From NCBI GenBank assembly GCA_017745235.1, contig JAGHZU010000033.1, positions 1-34,275 of the forward strand: DNA of 34,275 nucleotides. The letters run 5' to 3'. Shown one piece after another: positions 7,419 to 16,151 of the stretch; position 1 is the first letter of the stretch, and every line of letters starts with the position of its first letter. Below the pieces are notes generated by a model. It saw nothing but the letters and a program-made list of their open reading frames with translations. It made no database searches and had not been told where the DNA came from. The position numbers were made by a program, and so were the translations under genes. The stretch comes from Caulobacter sp. Lineage in GTDB: Bacteria > Pseudomonadota > Alphaproteobacteria > Caulobacterales > Caulobacteraceae.

Positions 7419-8039
7419 TCACCGCCAGGCGTAGTTGAAGCTGATGCTGATCCGCTGCTCCTCGGCCAGGTTGGGCGTCACCTCGTGGCGCAGCCAGCTT
7501 TCCCACATCAGCACCGTGCCGGGCTGGGGCTGGACGTAGACGAAGGGGCGCAGGCTCTCGGGCGCGTCCTCGTCGCGGTTGGGGGCGGCCATCATCATCG
7601 GCAGGCGCGGGTCCTCGAACTTCAGGGCCGAGGCGCCGGGCGGGATGGTGACGTAGACCGTGCCGGAAATGACGCTGTGGGGGTGGATGTGGCCGGTGTG
7701 CTGGCCGCCGGGATCGAGGATGTTGATCCAGAAGCTGTCCATCACCAGCTTGCCGCCGGCCAGGTCGAACCGCAGGTCCCTGGCGAAGGCGGCGGCGTGC
7801 CGGTCGAGCTTCTTCTTGAGGTCGGCGAACAGGCTGTCGCGCTGGGGCAGGTCGTCCAGCGAGGCGTAGGAGGTGTAGCCGAGATAGTTCTTCCTCTCGG
7901 CCCAGGCCTGTCCGGCCTCGTCGTCCTCGGCCACGGCGACGCAGGCGTCGTGCAGGTCGTCGATGAAGGTCTCGAAACCCTTGTCGCCGGCGAGGCTGGC
8001 TTCGTAGAGCGGGGTGACGAAGAGGGGGCGCGTGGTCAT
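7419..8039 (-). CDS. 2OG-Fe(II) oxygenase (TIGR02466-type)
   Basis: The 206-residue protein has the double-stranded beta-helix core of Fe(II)/2-oxoglutarate dioxygenases. HTGHIHPHSVISGTVYVTIP supplies the first metal ligands, ESWLRHEVTPN supplies the distal His, and QRISISFNYAW carries the Arg expected to hold 2-oxoglutarate. FWINILDPGGQHTGHIHPHS is characteristic of the small TIGR02466 family; the substrate is unknown. The start at 8039 (MTTRPLFVTPLYEA) matches the family N-terminus better than the in-frame upstream start at 8090. Only 60 bp separate it from the divergent antitoxin gene. Confidence 0.9.
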   Translation of the reverse strand: MTTRPLFVTPLYEASLAGDKGFETFIDDLHDACVAVAEDDEAGQAWAERKNYLGYTSYASLDDLPQRDSLFADLKKKLDRHAAAFARDLRFDLAGGKLVMDSFWINILDPGGQHTGHIHPHSVISGTVYVTIPPGASALKFEDPRLPMMMAAPNRDEDAPESLRPFVYVQPQPGTVLMWESWLRHEVTPNLAEEQRISISFNYAWR

Positions 8040-8099
8040 GGCCGCGTCATAGCGCCCGCGCGCGTTGACGACAAACCGGCGATGGAACATAGTCGGAAC

Positions 8100-8390
8100 A
8101 TGGCCATGACACTCACCATTCCAGCCGACCTCGCCGCGCGCCTGAAGGCGTTCGCCGAAGCCGAAGGCCGGGATATCGAGAGCTATGCGATCGACATCCT
8201 ACACCTGACGTCGGACGAGGACTGGGGCTATACCGACGACGACGCCTACTGGCGCGAGCTTCGCGCCCAGGCCGACAATACCCTGCGCGAGGGCAGCATT
8301 CCGTTCGAGGACGTCCAGCGCTGGGTCGCTTCGTGGGACACAGAGAACGAACTGCCGCCGCCAGAGTCCAAGGTCAAAGCGCGCGGATGA
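8100..8390 (+). CDS. Antitoxin of a ParE-type toxin-antitoxin pair
   Basis: The 96-residue protein starts MAMTLTIPADLAARLKAFAE, followed by AEGRDIESYAIDIL: a short strand and two helices consistent with a ribbon-helix-helix DNA-binding domain (about residues 1-36). The C-terminal half, acidic with SIPFEDVQRWVASWDTENEL, should wrap the toxin. It would neutralise the ParE-like toxin and repress the operon. ATG 8100 is used; ATG 8106 is in frame two codons later. Its stop overlaps the toxin start in ATGA, as in many such pairs. Confidence 0.87.
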   Translation: MAMTLTIPADLAARLKAFAEAEGRDIESYAIDILHLTSDEDWGYTDDDAYWRELRAQADNTLREGSIPFEDVQRWVASWDTENELPPPESKVKARG

Positions 8391-8665
8391 AGTCCATCAC
8401 GTTCGACGACCATGCAAAGCGGGACCTCATCAGGTTGCGCCGCTGGCTGGTCAACCGCGCGCCTACCGCGGCTGAACGCGCCATCGACCGGGTCATGAAA
8501 AGCGCGAGATCGCTCGCCGAATATCCAGACCGCGGTCGCCGCAGGAACCATGGCATGCGCGAACTCCACGTTCCGTTCGGCGCCCACAGCTACGTTCTGC
8601 AGTATCGCGTGCAGGGCTCCGAAGTGGTGATCATGCGCATCCGTCACAGCCTGGAACGTCGCTGA
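8387..8665 (+). CDS. RelE/ParE-superfamily toxin
   Basis: The 92-residue protein has the RelE/ParE fold pattern: MKSITFDDHAKRDLIRLRRW, a helical pair, SARSLAEYPDRGRR, then strands ELHVPFGAHSYVLQYRVQ and EVVIMRIRHSLERR. The PDRGRR and IRHSLERR signatures fit ParE-like proteins that act on DNA gyrase, rather than RelE-type mRNA cleavers, though this is inference. It is coupled by ATGA to the antitoxin. The pair sits directly upstream of uvrC (28 bp after its stop) on the same strand, so read-through into uvrC is possible. Confidence 0.92.
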   Translation: MKSITFDDHAKRDLIRLRRWLVNRAPTAAERAIDRVMKSARSLAEYPDRGRRRNHGMRELHVPFGAHSYVLQYRVQGSEVVIMRIRHSLERR

Positions 8666-8693
8666 ACCTCCCAGACTCGCCTATATCTCCCAC

Positions 8694-10607
8694 GTGACCG
8701 ACACCACCGCCGAAACCGACGCCTCCCCTCGCCTCTCCGGCGCCGCCCTGATCAAGGACGAGGTCACGCGCCTGCCCGACGCGCCGGGCGTCTACCGCAT
8801 GATCGGCGACGGGGACGAGGTCCTCTATGTCGGCAAGGCCAAGAGCCTGAAGAAGCGCGTCGTCCAGTACGCCCAGGGCCGGTTCCACACCAACCGCATC
8901 GCCCACATGGTCGACGCCACGCGGGCCATGGAGTTCGTCACCACCCGCACCGAGGCCGATGCGCTCCTCCTCGAGATCAACCTGATCAAGCAGCTGAAGC
9001 CGCGCTTCAACGTGCTGCTGCGGGACGACAAGAGCTTTCCCGAGATCGTCATCCGCCGCGACCACGACGCGCCGCAGCTTCGGAAACATCGCGGCGCCCA
9101 CACGATCAAGGGCGACTATTTCGGGCCCTTCGCCAGCGCCGGGGCGGTGAACCGCACGCTGAACACCCTGCAGAAGGCGTTCCTGCTGCGCTCGTGCAGC
9201 GACAGCGTCTACGACACCCGCTCGCGGCCCTGCATGCTGCACCAGATCAAGCGCTGCGCCGCGCCCTGCACGGGACTGATCGGCAAGGAGGACTACCAGG
9301 CCCTGGTCGACCAGGCCGAGGCCTTCCTGCGGGGCAAGTCGCGGGCGGTGATGGCGTCCATCGCCCAGCAGATGGAGGCCGCGGCCGAAGACCTGGAGTT
9401 CGAGCGCGCCGCCCGCCTGCGCGACCGCATCCGCGCCCTGTCGGCCGTGGCCCAGGAGACCCAGATCAACCCCGAGACCGTGGAGGAGGCCGACGTGGTG
9501 GCCCTGCACGTCGAAGGCGGCCAGGCCTGCGTTCAGGTCTTCTTCTTCCGCGCCGGCCAGAACTGGGGCAACCGCGCCTACTTCCCGCGCGTGACCGGCA
9601 ACGCCGAGGAAGGCGAAGGCGAGGGCGAGACCACGACCGAGGAGCAGCGGATCCTGACCGCCTTCCTGGGGCAGTTCTACGACGACAAGCCGATCCCGCG
9701 CCTGATCCTGACCAATCTGCAGCCGGCCGACCGCGACCTGCTGGCCGAGGCCTTCTGTCTGAAGAGCGGCCGCAAGGTCGAAATCGCCACCCCCAAGCGC
9801 GGCGAGAAGGCCGACCTGGTGGGCCACGCCCTGACCAACGCTAAGGAAGCCCTGGGCCGGAAAATGGCCGAGGGCAGCGCCCAGTCCAAGTTGCTGGCCG
9901 GGGTCTGCGAGGCGTTCGGCCTGGAAGGTCCGCCCGAGCGGATCGAGGTCTACGACAACAGCCACATCCAGGGCACGAACGCGGTGGGCGGCATGATCGT
10001 GGCCGGGCCGGAAGGCTTCATGAAGGGCCAGTACCGCAAGTTCAACATCCGCTCGACCGAGCTCACCCCCGGCGACGACTACGGCATGATGAAGGAGGTG
10101 CTGCGCCGTCGCTTCGCCCGCCTGGTCAAGGAGGAGGAGGAAGGCGACAGCAGCGCCCGGCCCGACCTGGTGCTGGTCGACGGCGGCAAGGGCCAGCTGG
10201 ACGCGGCCCTGGAGATCATGGCCGACCTGGGCGTGGACGACATCGCCGTGGTCGGCGTGGCCAAGGGCCCCGACCGCGACGCGGGGCTGGAACGCTTCTT
10301 CCTGCCCGGCCAGCCCGCGCCGTTCATGCTCGAGCCCAAGTCGCCGGTGCTCTACTACCTCCAGCGCCTGCGCGACGAGGCCCACCGCTTCGCCATCGGC
10401 GCCCACCGCACCCGGCGGTCCATGGACCTGAAGAAGAACCCCCTGGACGAGATCGAGGGCGTAGGTCCGGGCCGCAAGAAGGCCCTGCTGCACGCGTTCG
10501 GTTCGGCCAAGGGCGTCGGGCGGGCCAGCGTGGACGACCTGGTGAAGGTCGAGGGCGTCAGCCAGGCGTTGGCGGAACGGATCCACGCGTTCTTCCGGAA
10601 GGGATGA
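8694..10607 (+). CDS. uvrC: UvrABC excinuclease subunit C
   Basis: The 637-residue protein makes the two incisions flanking DNA damage during nucleotide excision repair, in complex with UvrB. Domains in order: GIY-YIG nuclease (about 24-110; PDAPGVYRMIGDGDEVLYVG, KAKSLKKRV), Cys-rich stretch (MLHQIKRCAAPCTG), UVR motif binding UvrB (about 220-255; AAAEDLEFERAARLRDRIRA), RNase H-like C-terminal nuclease (IEVYDNSHIQGTNAVGGMIV; VLVDGGKGQ) and two helix-hairpin-helix motifs (IEGVGPGRKKALLHAFGSAK; VSQALAERIHAFF). Length is normal for the family. The GTG start at 8694 has no clear ribosome site, but the DTT/Ala-rich head leads straight into the first domain. Confidence 0.97.
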   Translation: MTDTTAETDASPRLSGAALIKDEVTRLPDAPGVYRMIGDGDEVLYVGKAKSLKKRVVQYAQGRFHTNRIAHMVDATRAMEFVTTRTEADALLLEINLIKQLKPRFNVLLRDDKSFPEIVIRRDHDAPQLRKHRGAHTIKGDYFGPFASAGAVNRTLNTLQKAFLLRSCSDSVYDTRSRPCMLHQIKRCAAPCTGLIGKEDYQALVDQAEAFLRGKSRAVMASIAQQMEAAAEDLEFERAARLRDRIRALSAVAQETQINPETVEEADVVALHVEGGQACVQVFFFRAGQNWGNRAYFPRVTGNAEEGEGEGETTTEEQRILTAFLGQFYDDKPIPRLILTNLQPADRDLLAEAFCLKSGRKVEIATPKRGEKADLVGHALTNAKEALGRKMAEGSAQSKLLAGVCEAFGLEGPPERIEVYDNSHIQGTNAVGGMIVAGPEGFMKGQYRKFNIRSTELTPGDDYGMMKEVLRRRFARLVKEEEEGDSSARPDLVLVDGGKGQLDAALEIMADLGVDDIAVVGVAKGPDRDAGLERFFLPGQPAPFMLEPKSPVLYYLQRLRDEAHRFAIGAHRTRRSMDLKKNPLDEIEGVGPGRKKALLHAFGSAKGVGRASVDDLVKVEGVSQALAERIHAFFRKG

Positions 10608-10635
10608 GGGCCGGCATGCAGGCCATGCGCGCCGG

Positions 10636-10747
10636 CTTGCCCCCTCCTGGCCTTCGCCCCTCCTCCTCCGTAGGGGGAAGAACGAGACCAGCGCGATCCG
10701 CTCCCTGCGGGGGCGGACAGACCGCGACGCGGTCAGGTGGGGGCAAG
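10636..10747. repeat. 112-bp intergenic element with terminal inverted repeats
   Basis: CTTGCCCCCTCCTGGCC at 10636-10652 matches the reverse complement of 10731-10747 (CTTGCCCCCACCTGACC) at 15 of 17 positions. Smaller dyads lie inside (GACCGCGACGCGGTC at 10719-10733). It fills most of the gap between the convergent ends of uvrC and the antiporter. It resembles the small G/C-rich intergenic repeats common in Caulobacterales genomes, and may act as a transcript end. No coding potential. Confidence 0.65.
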
Positions 10748-10760
10748 TGACGACGCATCG

Positions 10761-10805
10761 CCCTTACCCTTTCCGCCCCTACCCTTCCCGCCCCTACCCT
10801 TCCCG
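10761..10805. repeat. 15-bp tandem repeat, three units
   Basis: Three consecutive 15-bp units start at 10761, 10776 and 10791. The last two are identical (CCCCTACCCTTCCCG) and the first has two differences. The third unit contains the stop codon and last codons of the minus-strand antiporter gene, so gain or loss of units would move the gene's end without changing its frame. Confidence 0.85.
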
Positions 10806-12326
10806 CGAAGACAGCTCCAGCCAGTCGAACTCCTCCTCCAGCGCCCGGTAGGCGTCGTCGCCGATCTCGCCGCGGCGGCGCAGGTCGGAGATGGCGGCGC
10901 GGGAGGCCTCGACCACGCGGCGGCGCAGGGCGTTCTCGGCCGTGCCCCGCCCGTCGCGGCCCTTCTTGGTCAGGTGCAGGGCCTTGTCGTACTCGCGGCG
11001 CAGGGACTCGGCGGCGGGGCTGTCGTCGCCCTCCAGCTCGGCCAGGGCCGCCTTCAGCGCCTTGGCGCGGGCCAGCTTCAGCTCGTCGGCCACGGGATCG
11101 TCGGCCGGCAGGCGCAGCAGGGCCATCAGAGGCTTGAGCGTCAGGCCCTGGATCACCAGGGTGCCGACCACCACCACGAAGGCCGTCAGCACGATGAAGT
11201 CATGGTAGGGGAAGCGCGACGGCAGGGCCAGGGCGGCGGCCAGGCTGACCATGCCGCGCATGCCGCACCAGCCCACCACCAGGCCGCCGCGCGCCGTGGG
11301 CGGCGCCATGCTCTCGCGCGCCAGCTTGACGCCGAACAGGTGGTTCTTCAGCCGCACGCCGCTGTTGTAGGTCATCACCCAGACCAGGCGGACCAGGATC
11401 ACCACCGCCAGCACCACGAAGGCCGCGCCCAAGTACTCCACCCGCTCGCGCCGGGTCAGGGCCTCCAGGATCGGACCGATCTGCAGGCCGATCAGGGTGA
11501 AGGCCAGGACGTTGAGGACCACGGTCACGGTCTCCCAAACCGCGAACGAGGGGATGCGCACCCGGGCGGCCAGGGCGCCGGGACGCCAGGCGGCGGTCAG
11601 CCCATAGACGACGATGGTGATGACGCCCGACAGGCCCAGCCGTTCGGCCAGGATCCAGACGCCGAACGTGCAGACGAACTGCAGCACCACGGAGCTGGGC
11701 ACGTCGTTGACCCGCCGCAGCATCCGCCCGCCCAGCACCGCCAGAACGAAGCCGACGACCACGCTGCCCACCGCCACCAGGGCGAAGGTCGGGGCCGCGT
11801 GGGCCAGGCTGAAGCCGCCGCCCACCGCTCCCACGGCCAGGCGGTAGATCAGCAGGGCCGAGGCGTCGTTGAGCAGGCTCTCGCCCTCCAGGATCTTCAG
11901 CACCCGGTGGGGCGGACGGACCTGGCGCAGCACGGCCAGGGCCGCCACGGCGTCGGGCGGGGCCACGATGGCGCCCAGCGCGATGGCGGCCGGCCAGGGC
12001 ATGGCCGGAAACATCGCCCGGGCCGTCGCGGCCACCGCCAGCGTGGTCAGCGCCACGGCCACCAGCACCAGCGAGGCCACCGGTCGCCAGTTGTCCTTCA
12101 GGTCGCGCAGTGACGAGTCATAGGCCGCGTCCAGCAGCACGGGGGCGATGAACAGGGCCAGGATCAACTCGGGCTCCAGCGCCAGCTGGGGCGCGCCAGG
12201 GACCAGGGCCACGACGGCGCCGCCCAGGGCCAGCAGGGCGGGATAGGGCGCGCCCACCCGCCGGGCCAGGCCCGAAAGCAGCACCGCGCCCAGCAGCAGC
12301 GCCAGAACCCATTCGAAGATCAGCAA
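10794..12326 (-). CDS. CPA1-family Na+/H+ antiporter
   Basis: The 510-residue inner-membrane protein exchanges Na+ (possibly K+) for protons. It has about twelve hydrophobic helices to residue 400, including the CPA1 signatures ALGAIVAPPDAVAALAVLRQ, LKILEGESLLNDASALLIYR (with the Asn-Asp ion-binding pair) and LVVGWCGMRGMVSLAAALAL. A charged cytoplasmic tail of about 110 residues rich in Arg/Glu helices follows (YDKALHLTKKGRDGRG; EEEFDWLELSSREG). The start is TTG at 12326 with GGGAG upstream; this is the only plausible start before MLIFEWVLALLLG. The 3' end lies within the tandem repeat. It is divergent from the DUF1993 gene. Confidence 0.92.
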   Translation of the reverse strand: MLIFEWVLALLLGAVLLSGLARRVGAPYPALLALGGAVVALVPGAPQLALEPELILALFIAPVLLDAAYDSSLRDLKDNWRPVASLVLVAVALTTLAVAATARAMFPAMPWPAAIALGAIVAPPDAVAALAVLRQVRPPHRVLKILEGESLLNDASALLIYRLAVGAVGGGFSLAHAAPTFALVAVGSVVVGFVLAVLGGRMLRRVNDVPSSVVLQFVCTFGVWILAERLGLSGVITIVVYGLTAAWRPGALAARVRIPSFAVWETVTVVLNVLAFTLIGLQIGPILEALTRRERVEYLGAAFVVLAVVILVRLVWVMTYNSGVRLKNHLFGVKLARESMAPPTARGGLVVGWCGMRGMVSLAAALALPSRFPYHDFIVLTAFVVVVGTLVIQGLTLKPLMALLRLPADDPVADELKLARAKALKAALAELEGDDSPAAESLRREYDKALHLTKKGRDGRGTAENALRRRVVEASRAAISDLRRRGEIGDDAYRALEEEFDWLELSSREG

Positions 12327-12433
12327 GGCCTGCGGCTCCCGGCTTGAAGTCCCCCACGCCTTTAAGCGCTTGGCGCGGCGAGCGGGTCCCCTACATAGCA
12401 GCGATACTCAAGCTTCAGTGCGGGAACGCCGAT

Positions 12434-12940
12434 ATGTCCACCTCGCTTTACGACCTGACCGTGCCCACGCTGAGCCGGGCCCTGCGCAACCTTTCGGCCA
12501 TCCTGGCCAAGGGCGAGGCCCACGCCCGCGACAACGGGATCGACCCCGCCGAATATCTGGAGGCCCGCCTGGCGCCTGACATGGGCGCCCTGGTCAGCCA
12601 AATCCAGCGCGCCAGCGACAGCGCCAAGGGCGCCGTCGCCCGGGTGGCCGGGCTGGAAGCGCCGGCCATGCCCGACACCGAGGCCTCCTTCGACGACCTG
12701 CAGGCCCGGGTGGCGGCCACCCTCGCCTTCCTGGAAAGCGTGCCGCGCGAGGCCATCGACGGTCGCGAAGAGGCCGAGGTGGTGCTCAAGACCCCCAGCG
12801 GCGAGTTCACCTTCAAGGGCCGGGACCACGTGCTGGGCTTCGCCCTGCCCAACGTCTTCTTCCACGTGACGACCGCCTACGCGATCCTGCGCCACAAGGG
12901 CGCGCCGCTGGGCAAGTTCGACTATCTGGGCCGGCTGTAG
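12434..12940 (+). CDS. DUF1993-family protein
   Basis: The 168-residue protein starts MSTSLYDLTVPTLSRALRNL and contains LAPDMGALVSQIQRASDSAK and the C-terminal LPNVFFHVTTAYAILRHKGA, LGKFDYLG: the recognised pattern of DUF1993 (PF09351), a DinB-like helical-bundle family of unknown function. GGAA lies 8 bases before ATG 12434. An in-frame start 90 bases upstream (12344) would add a head without family similarity. Appears monocistronic. Confidence 0.93.
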   Translation: MSTSLYDLTVPTLSRALRNLSAILAKGEAHARDNGIDPAEYLEARLAPDMGALVSQIQRASDSAKGAVARVAGLEAPAMPDTEASFDDLQARVAATLAFLESVPREAIDGREEAEVVLKTPSGEFTFKGRDHVLGFALPNVFFHVTTAYAILRHKGAPLGKFDYLGRL

Positions 12941-13043
12941 GCCCCGCCCCCTTGCAGCCCAGACTGATCGTCCCCGCTTGACTCTCGCATAGGCGGCAAT
13001 CACGTTCGCCGAACGCTGCTACAGCATCGGGGGATGTCGGGGG

Positions 13044-14855
13044 ATGATCGGTCGGGCTCGCAAGGGCGCTCTTCTGTCGTGGCTGGCCGCCTGCGGGCTG
13101 GCGCTGTCCTTCGCCTCGGCGGGCCAGGCCGCCCAGCCCGAGCCCCGCGCCAAGCCGTTCGACGCGACCACCAACCCCGCCCTGTCGGGCTGGGTGGAGG
13201 ACAACCTCCAGGCCATGATGACCCAGTGCATCGGCGGCGAGCTGACGATGCTGAGGAAGAAGTCGTTCGGCGGGCACGACGTGGTGTCCGTATCGGCCAT
13301 TCCCCCGATCATCCGCGACGGCCTGAACCTGACGGCCAATCCCAAGATCCAGCTCCAGAAGGGCAGCACCCTGACGCGGGAATTCGGCTACGTCCGCCCC
13401 GACACCACAGGCGCGGCCTTCGACGAGTCCGACAGCAACGCCCTGGCCCTGAACTACGCCAACTTCCAGGACCAGCTGCCCGCCGTCGGCGTGAACCAGA
13501 CCAACTACGTGGCCACCTGCTCGACGGTGCTCAGCTCCAAGGCCACCCTGGACGGCGACTACAGCTTTCCCATGGCCACGGTGAAGGCCGGGCTGGACGC
13601 CGACTACGACACCTCGGCCTCGACCTCGCTGAGCCTGGTGTCGGGCCATTTCGAGTCGCCGATCGTGGCCATGTACCAGGGGGTGGGCGTGGACGGGTTC
13701 AGCCCGGCGGACTCGGCCTACGCCGCCCTGCTGTTCTGGAACTGGTATACGCGCAACAGCACGCGGATCAGCGCCGACAACTACATCCTGCGCTATTTCG
13801 ACGGGGTCTCGATCTACAAGATCTCCGGGCTGAAGAAGCGCACCCGGATCGACGTCAACCTGTCGGCCCAGTTCTCGGTCCCCACCACCTCGGTCTCGAC
13901 CACCAACACCCTGGGCGTGTCCCAGATGACCACCGCCTCGGCCAGCGACTACGCCGCGGCCGTGCTGCTGCGCCCCGACGGCTCGGCCAACCGCCAGTAC
14001 TTCCCCCTGCCCAAGCTGGACGAGCTGCGCAGCGTGGTCGCGGCCCGATCCGAGGTGCTGTTCGATCGCGCCGGCAGCGACGACCTGATGCTGCTGACCT
14101 CCAGCAAGAAGATCTCGCTCGTCGCGTTCAGCATTCCCAAGGTGCTGTGCAACGGCTCGCTGTGGGCCACCGACGACAGCCGCGTGGTGGTGACCGACGC
14201 CGCCCAGGGCGTCCAGCCGGGATCGGCCGGCGCGCCCGACCGCGCGATCTGCCGGTTCTCGCTGGTCTATACGCCGACGGCCGGCGACATGCTGAGCGGA
14301 ACCCAGCTGAAGTTCAGCCTGACCAGCAAGACCACCCTGGGCGCCGGCAGCCCCCTGCCGATCAAGGTTCCCGCGCCGCAGATCGCCTACCAGGGCACGC
14401 GGCGGCCCTCGCTGGAATATGTCAGCGGCGGTCCCGTTCCGGTCAGCGCCACGCCCATCCCCGGCCCCGCGCCCAGCACGCAGTTGGCCTGGAGGATCAG
14501 CTACCGGCTGGTCACCGACGCCAATGCGCGCCTGCTGACGACCGACAACATGGACACCACTAACCTGGTCCTGACCTGCCCCTCGTCGGCGCCGATCTCG
14601 GCCGCCCCGACCTTCACGGTTTCGTTCGACGGACCCCAGTCGGGCAACACCCGCAACCTGTCGATCCAGGTCGCGGCCGTCTATGCCGGCCCCGCGCCCG
14701 ACCTGACGCGGATGGACGGGCTGGCGAGCTGCGCCCTGGGCGGTTCGATCGACTACCTGCTGGCCGGCCTCTCCACCCCCGTCACGCGCAGCGCGCCGAG
14801 CGTGCCCCTGGCCTATCCGAGGACCCTGGCCCAATCCCCGGCGCAGCCCCGGTAA
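13044..14855 (+). CDS. Large secreted protein of unknown function
   Basis: I do not recognise this 603-residue protein. It has a signal peptide (about residues 1-29, MIGRARKGALLSWLAACGLA, likely cut near GQA-AQP). LAAC at 14-17 resembles a lipobox, but the hydrophobic core continues beyond it, so classical secretion is favoured. The mature part is Ser/Thr/Asn-rich with many beta-like stretches and six cysteines (in TQCIGG, ATCSTV, VLCNGS, AICRFS, LTCPSS, ASCALG), consistent with disulfide-bonded periplasmic or surface beta domains. No catalytic motif is seen. Codon third positions are G/C-rich throughout this frame, and the long ORFs in the overlapping frames are shadows. It converges on the next gene with only 14 bases between the stops. 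Confidence 0.85.
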   Translation: MIGRARKGALLSWLAACGLALSFASAGQAAQPEPRAKPFDATTNPALSGWVEDNLQAMMTQCIGGELTMLRKKSFGGHDVVSVSAIPPIIRDGLNLTANPKIQLQKGSTLTREFGYVRPDTTGAAFDESDSNALALNYANFQDQLPAVGVNQTNYVATCSTVLSSKATLDGDYSFPMATVKAGLDADYDTSASTSLSLVSGHFESPIVAMYQGVGVDGFSPADSAYAALLFWNWYTRNSTRISADNYILRYFDGVSIYKISGLKKRTRIDVNLSAQFSVPTTSVSTTNTLGVSQMTTASASDYAAAVLLRPDGSANRQYFPLPKLDELRSVVAARSEVLFDRAGSDDLMLLTSSKKISLVAFSIPKVLCNGSLWATDDSRVVVTDAAQGVQPGSAGAPDRAICRFSLVYTPTAGDMLSGTQLKFSLTSKTTLGAGSPLPIKVPAPQIAYQGTRRPSLEYVSGGPVPVSATPIPGPAPSTQLAWRISYRLVTDANARLLTTDNMDTTNLVLTCPSSAPISAAPTFTVSFDGPQSGNTRNLSIQVAAVYAGPAPDLTRMDGLASCALGGSIDYLLAGLSTPVTRSAPSVPLAYPRTLAQSPAQPR

Positions 14856-14869
14856 GGCGGGGGCAGGCT

Positions 14870-16036
14870 CTACTCGACGGAGAACGTCAGGCCGGCCCGG
14901 GCCTGGAGGCGTTCGACCAGACGGCCCTGGAGGGCCGCGCCAGGGGTCCAGATCCCGCCAGCCACATCGGGGGCGCCGATCAGGCACAGGGCCGTCTGCG
15001 CGATCATCTTGCTGGTGGAGCCATAGCCCGGATCCCGGTCGCCCTTGACCCCGGCGCGCACCTGGCGGCTGTCCTCGGCCGTGGCCACGAACAGCACGTC
15101 GTAGAAGCCGGCCTCGCGCTCGGCCTTGCCGGGCCCCTCGCCCGGCTGGGGGCCGCCGGCCGCGCCCATGGCCGCGTTCATCGCCACCACCGCCTCGGCC
15201 GCGGCCTGGCCCTGCTCGCCCGGACCGGTCAGCATCATCTCGTCATAGACGAAGTCTGCGCCGTAGGGCTGGCCCATCAGCCAGTTGGAGCGGTGGACGT
15301 TGCGGGTGTTGATCGCCGCCATGACGAACGGCGCGGCCCACGAGCCCAGGTCTTCCTCGAAGCCGACGCTGGCGCCGGTCGGCTGGCGGGGGCCGGCGAA
15401 GTCGGGGGTCAGGGCGAACGGGTCCTTCAGCCACTCCAGGATCTGCGGGTCGCGGGCGGCGGCGGCCAGGGTGGCCTTGAGGCTGGCCGCCGTCCCGCCC
15501 GAGAAGCCGCCGCGCATGCCGCGCACCCGGCCCTTCACGCGAGCCGCCGCCGCGCCCAGGCGCCGGATCGCCTCCTGCTGCACGAACCACACCCCCAGCT
15601 CGAAGGGGATGGAATCGAAGCCGCACGAGAACAGGATCCGCGCCCCGCTGGCCCGGGCGGCCGTGTCGTGGGCGTCGATCATCTGGCGCATCCAGGCCGG
15701 CTCGCCGCAGAGGTCGAGATAGTCGGTCCCGGTCTCGGCGCAGGCGGCCACCAGGTCGGAACCGTAGAGCTGGTAGGGGCCCACGGTGGTGATCACCGCC
15801 TTGGTCCGGCGCGCCATGGCCCGCAGCGAGGCGGGGTCGTCGGCGTCGGCGACGATCAGGGGCGTGGAGGCCGCGGCGCCGATCTCGTCGCGCACGGCCG
15901 CCAGCTTGTCGGCGTTGCGGCCCGACATCGCCCAGCGGACCTCCGGGTGATGCGCCGCCAGGTGCTCGGCCACCAGTCGGCCGGTAAAGCCGCTGGCGCC
16001 ATGCACGACGAGGTCGAATTCGGCCGAAGGGTTCAT
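14870..16036 (-). CDS. Saccharopine-dehydrogenase-like NAD(P)-binding reductase
   Basis: The 388-residue protein carries an N-terminal Rossmann fold (FDLVVHGASGFTGRLVAEHL, glycine motif GASGFTG), the family segment KAVITTVGPYQLYGSDLVAA, and DYLDLCGEPAWMRQMID. A large C-terminal domain includes FSCGFDSIPFELGV and RGMRGGFSGGTAAS. This layout fits the saccharopine dehydrogenase-like / trans-acting enoyl reductase group. The substrate cannot be deduced, and true lysine biosynthesis is unlikely. The start at 16036 has GGGAGG about 7 bases upstream; the longer in-frame start at 16099 lacks one. Confidence 0.9.
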   Translation of the reverse strand: MNPSAEFDLVVHGASGFTGRLVAEHLAAHHPEVRWAMSGRNADKLAAVRDEIGAAASTPLIVADADDPASLRAMARRTKAVITTVGPYQLYGSDLVAACAETGTDYLDLCGEPAWMRQMIDAHDTAARASGARILFSCGFDSIPFELGVWFVQQEAIRRLGAAAARVKGRVRGMRGGFSGGTAASLKATLAAAARDPQILEWLKDPFALTPDFAGPRQPTGASVGFEEDLGSWAAPFVMAAINTRNVHRSNWLMGQPYGADFVYDEMMLTGPGEQGQAAAEAVVAMNAAMGAAGGPQPGEGPGKAEREAGFYDVLFVATAEDSRQVRAGVKGDRDPGYGSTSKMIAQTALCLIGAPDVAGGIWTPGAALQGRLVERLQARAGLTFSVE

Positions 16037-16151
16037 GAGCGCGCCTCCCGATATGTTCTGGTTGGCGGGCAGATTGGCGCGGAAGCGGGGCCAGGGCAAA
16101 CAAGTGTTTGACCGCCGCCTCCCTCATGCCGCCGCGGCGGCGATGGAGGGG

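Noticed and set aside
8631..10586. 651-codon antisense frame over uvrC
   Set aside because: Same antisense artefact of G+C-rich coding DNA; uvrC is unmistakable on the other strand.
12813..14987. 724-codon antisense frame over the large secreted protein gene
   Set aside because: The composition is Arg/Gly/Gln-rich, with no signal or domain. The plus-strand frame has a signal peptide and proper codon bias.
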